Assembly: GCA_030613055.1 (NCBI GenBank)
Contig: JAUWMR010000047.1
Coordinates: forward strand, 1 to 35,178
DNA: 35,178 nucleotides
Direction of reading: 5' to 3'
Source: Desulfobacteraceae bacterium
GTDB lineage: Bacteria > Desulfobacterota > DSM-4660 > Desulfatiglandales > Desulfatiglandaceae
Below the pieces are notes generated by a model. That model searched no databases. It was not told the origin of the DNA and worked only from the letters and a program-made list of their open reading frames with translations. This document shows, piece after piece, positions 32,837-35,178 of the stretch (the stretch's first letter is position 1; every line of letters begins with the position of its first letter). The position numbers and the translations under genes were made by a program.

Positions 32837-34075
32837 TTATTGAGTTGTTACACTCTTTTTAACAGCGCAAATCAAGGCAATTCCCAGTGCTGCCATCACC
32901 GCGTTAATGACAAATACATGATCATAACTCCCTGTGGTGTCCCTGAGTATACCTCCCACCCAGTGGACTAAAATGGCCCCGGCACCATAAAAAGGTGTCC
33001 AGACACCAATCACTGTTCCCATAACCTCTTTTGGGAAATAGTCACCGGCACAGGCTCCATACATAGGAAAGGTTACACCGTAAAAAATTGCCATAATACC
33101 CACAAATACATAGAGCATAACCCAGGATTCTCCACTAAAAATAATCCCGGCCAGGCATGCAGTAATGAAGGAATTTGAAATAATAAGGGTTGTTCTCCTG
33201 CCAAGGTAATCAGACAGGGGCAGGATTGTTAAGACACCTATAATCTGACATATCCCGTGTATTGTGGCTAAAAAGCTCGCCTTTTCCAGCGGCAATCCTA
33301 ACTGATACCTGGCATAGTCCACCATGAATGTTGTTATTCCATATAGGCTGTATGAGATGCAGAAATACGAAAGCCCAATGAGCCAGAATGTCTTACTCTT
33401 GAACACGACGGAAAGGCTGACTCCTTCCAGGTCGTTTTCTTGCTCCGGCCCATTTTGAGAAATGGGCTCATTTTGGCCCCATGGCAGATATCCCGCTGAC
33501 TCAGGATTGCTTCTCAGGAAGACCGCGTTTGCTGCGACCATTACCAATGCCCCGGCCCCTAAAAAATACCATGAATAACGCCAGCTAAAATATTTAACAA
33601 TCCACGGAAACACGACTCCCATTGTGGCAAAGCCCAGCCCGTAGCTTGTGGAAAGTATTCCTAATGCAAGGCCCCTGCGCTTGGTTGTAAACCAGCGCTG
33701 GACCACCGTAATAATCGGGGTCCACATGCCGCTGGCTCCTATGCCGACTACTGCATAAAAAAAGCACGCCGTCCAGAGGGATTTAACCGTTCCCATCAGG
33801 ATAATGCCCGCGCCCAGGATAAATGCACAGCACGTAATGACCCGTCTTCCCCCGAGTCTATCTGTCAAAAAACCGGTTAATGGCGTTAATAAAATATAGG
33901 AAAAGAGATAGGCATTGAAAATTGATCCTCCGGCCGTGCGACTGAAGCCGAGGTCCCTGATCATCTCGGGTAGGACAACACTGTAGCCCAACCGGACAGA
34001 GTAATTGATAAAAAGATTGACAAAGCACGTTGCAAGAATAATCCATGCCCAGTGGAGAGCACCTTTATTCCTCAT
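32837..34075 (-). CDS. MFS transporter, monocarboxylate/oxalate-formate antiporter-like
   Basis: About 412 residues with 12 predicted membrane helices. The loop 2-3 motif is DRLGGRRV, with its repeat in the second half DYLGRRTT, as in the major facilitator superfamily. The central cytoplasmic loop (about 195-225) is hydrophilic. Overall layout resembles the OFA/monocarboxylate group, so an organic acid substrate is likely but not proven. ATG at 34075 is preferred to the TTG one codon earlier, with GGGGAA upstream. It starts 24 bases after the thioesterase stop, in the same operon. Confidence 0.88.
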   Translation of the reverse strand: MRNKGALHWAWIILATCFVNLFINYSVRLGYSVVLPEMIRDLGFSRTAGGSIFNAYLFSYILLTPLTGFLTDRLGGRRVITCCAFILGAGIILMGTVKSLWTACFFYAVVGIGASGMWTPIITVVQRWFTTKRRGLALGILSTSYGLGFATMGVVFPWIVKYFSWRYSWYFLGAGALVMVAANAVFLRSNPESAGYLPWGQNEPISQNGPEQENDLEGVSLSVVFKSKTFWLIGLSYFCISYSLYGITTFMVDYARYQLGLPLEKASFLATIHGICQIIGVLTILPLSDYLGRRTTLIISNSFITACLAGIIFSGESWVMLYVFVGIMAIFYGVTFPMYGACAGDYFPKEVMGTVIGVWTPFYGAGAILVHWVGGILRDTTGSYDHVFVINAVMAALGIALICAVKKSVTTQ

Positions 34076-34099
34076 CAATTTATTCCCCTTTCCCTCGAA

Positions 34100-34534
34100 T
34101 TACAGCTTTTTCTCCAATCCAGGCAAAATGTCTTTTTTGCGGTAAACCAGGGCCTGACAGGTGGCAATTATTTGCCCATCGTCTTTTGTAACGTCAATCT
34201 GGTAAGTAGCCGTCCGATTTGACCGGAATATCTCTCTCGCTTCCGCCATTAGCACATCCCCTGTGCCAGTAGAGGCAAAAAAGGTGATGTTCATGTTAAG
34301 TGCCACGGCAACAGTTCCATGGGAGTTTGAGGCCAGCTCAAAGGCCTCATCAACCAGACCAAAGAGGGCGCCGCCGTGTGTGATACGATGGATATTAAGC
34401 ATTTCTTCTTCTATCTTTGCCCGTACCCTGGCATAGCCTGCCTTGATTTCCAGGACTTTGATGTTCATCAGATGGGCAAACGGTTCTTTCGTCGCAATCT
34501 CTTTCAATAATGTGGGAGCCTCTTTTCCGGTCAT
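34100..34534 (-). CDS. PaaI-like hotdog-fold acyl-CoA thioesterase
   Basis: 144 residues from the preferred ATG at 34534, which has GGAGA eight bases upstream; an in-frame ATG at 34573 lacks any such site. The hotdog signature is HRITHGGALFGLVDEAFELA, with the PaaI-type HGG, followed by NMNITFFAST and AREIFRSNRTATYQIDV. These enzymes hydrolyse (often aromatic) acyl-CoA thioesters, rescuing CoA. Together with the transporter it may release and export or import an organic acid. Confidence 0.88.
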   Translation of the reverse strand: MTGKEAPTLLKEIATKEPFAHLMNIKVLEIKAGYARVRAKIEEEMLNIHRITHGGALFGLVDEAFELASNSHGTVAVALNMNITFFASTGTGDVLMAEAREIFRSNRTATYQIDVTKDDGQIIATCQALVYRKKDILPGLEKKL

Positions 34535-34573
34535 TGAAATATTCTCCGTAAAAGGGTTGAAGATTTTTATCAT

Positions 34574-34976
34574 TTTAGTTTTTTGAAAAAATCGATCACA
34601 AATTATGAGGCCATGGGGATCCCTTTTTTTAGACAGGATAACAGGATAAACAGGAATCTATATTTTAAGTCACAAACAAGCCCTTATTGTAATAATCCTG
34701 TAAATCAAATAAAATATCCTGGCAATATACCTTACAGACAAACTCCGAATAAGGAATTTAATATAATCTCTTTGCGCCTTTCTTAAATATGAAATGAATA
34801 TTTAAAATAACTTCCGATCAATGGGGGAGAGCGGGTTAAACCCAAGCAATTACACATAAAGCAAGGAACTGTCTATCAGGATTTCTTAAGGATTTACAGG
34901 AATTCAAAAAAATCAAGTTAATCCTTGCCTGCCCCGCGGAACGCGGGGTTATCCTGTCTAATAAAGAACTGTGTAG
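34574..34976. other. Intergenic region with CAGGAT-family repeats
   Basis: No gene is visible in 403 bases. 34630-34655 has GACAGGATAACAGGATAAACAGG (9-base units). 34690-34725 has inverse ATCCTG pieces. 34872-34961 has a second set that includes a CCCCGCG/CGCGGGG hairpin (34932-34948) whose right arm repeats that of 5441-5483. The A/T-rich part between shows nothing. Confidence 0.7.
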
Positions 34977-35178
34977 TTACGTCTTGTCAATTATTACAAG
35001 TGCATCAACTGCCACCGGCTTGGTCCCCGAAATGATCACCGGGTTGATGTCGATCTCCTTGACCTTCTCATTCTCCAGGCCAATCTGTCCAACCTTGATC
35101 AGGATGTCCGCTAAAATATCCATGTCCGCTGCTTCCATACCACGTATGGCCTCCAGGATTTTATGTCCCTTGATATCA
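34977..35178 (-). CDS. Acyl-CoA synthetase (ADP-forming), C-terminal end, partial
   Basis: 67 codons run in from the right edge of the window to a TAA at 34977-34979. Text such as HKILEAIRGMEAADMDILAD, then EIDINPVIIS and AVDALVIIDKT, is the end of the ATP-grasp domain of acetate-CoA ligase (ADP-forming) or related protein acetyltransferases; IDINPVI is a conserved metal/nucleotide-site segment. The start and most of the protein lie outside, so the exact type (subunit beta or a fused enzyme) cannot be told. Confidence 0.8.
   Translation of the reverse strand, partial: DIKGHKILEAIRGMEAADMDILADILIKVGQIGLENEKVKEIDINPVIISGTKPVAVDALVIIDKT

Overview
The window looks like chromosomal DNA of a Desulfobacterota (sulfate-reducing deltaproteobacterium) lineage. 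The main reason is a siroheme-dependent (alternative) heme pathway: an AhbA/AhbB-type siroheme decarboxylase, ahbD, hemB and ahbC lie on the minus strand between 5954 and 10609. An anaerobic lifestyle also fits the ADP-forming acyl-CoA synthetase fragment at the right edge and the large, repeat-rich hybrid-kinase locus. This taxonomic reading comes from gene content, not from a marker-gene tree.

Layout. 1-4100 is an accessory stretch: a short ParB-like protein, a DUF4143-type ATPase, two small unknown genes, a complete VapBC pair, and an MNT antitoxin without its HEPN partner. It is bracketed by two GGCAGAA-type short-unit arrays. 4174-5957 holds a two-zinc-ribbon protein and a small membrane protein, divergent around a perfect 20-bp hairpin. 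5954-10609 is the heme block; a Phd antitoxin with a truncated PIN toxin is inserted in it, and ahbC sits between 36-bp inverted repeats. 10709-12508 is a ClpX-like AAA+ protein with a C-terminal extension. 13152-17002 is a PurSL-like fusion overlapping purQ. 17062-21109 carries manA, a phosphomannomutase and manC (GDP-mannose supply). 21263-29595 is a signalling locus read leftward: HTH-receiver, Hpt, hybrid histidine kinase, receiver-GGDEF, and a PilB/GspE-type ATPase fused to a receiver. 30277-35178 holds a 46-residue basic protein, a thiolase, recO, a PaaI-like thioesterase with an MFS transporter, and the 3' end of an acyl-CoA synthetase.

The signalling genes could form one multistep phosphorelay (kinase receivers to Hpt to HTH-receiver), with c-di-GMP output and a receiver-controlled pilus or secretion ATPase beside sugar-nucleotide genes. 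That suggests control of surface attachment, which is an inference. The ATPase is split by a one-base insertion in an A/T run.

The most unusual signal is in the repeats. Two ~280-bp elements (18333-18611 and 24606-24885) carry terminal inverted GACAGGAT repeats and the start and end of a GxxExxY-family gene, with the middle missing at the same point in both. A third remnant lies at 23544-23630. Many intergenic regions also carry degenerate arrays of 7-10-base units from several unrelated families. Some of these run into stop codons, and one encodes a loop inside the kinase's last receiver domain.
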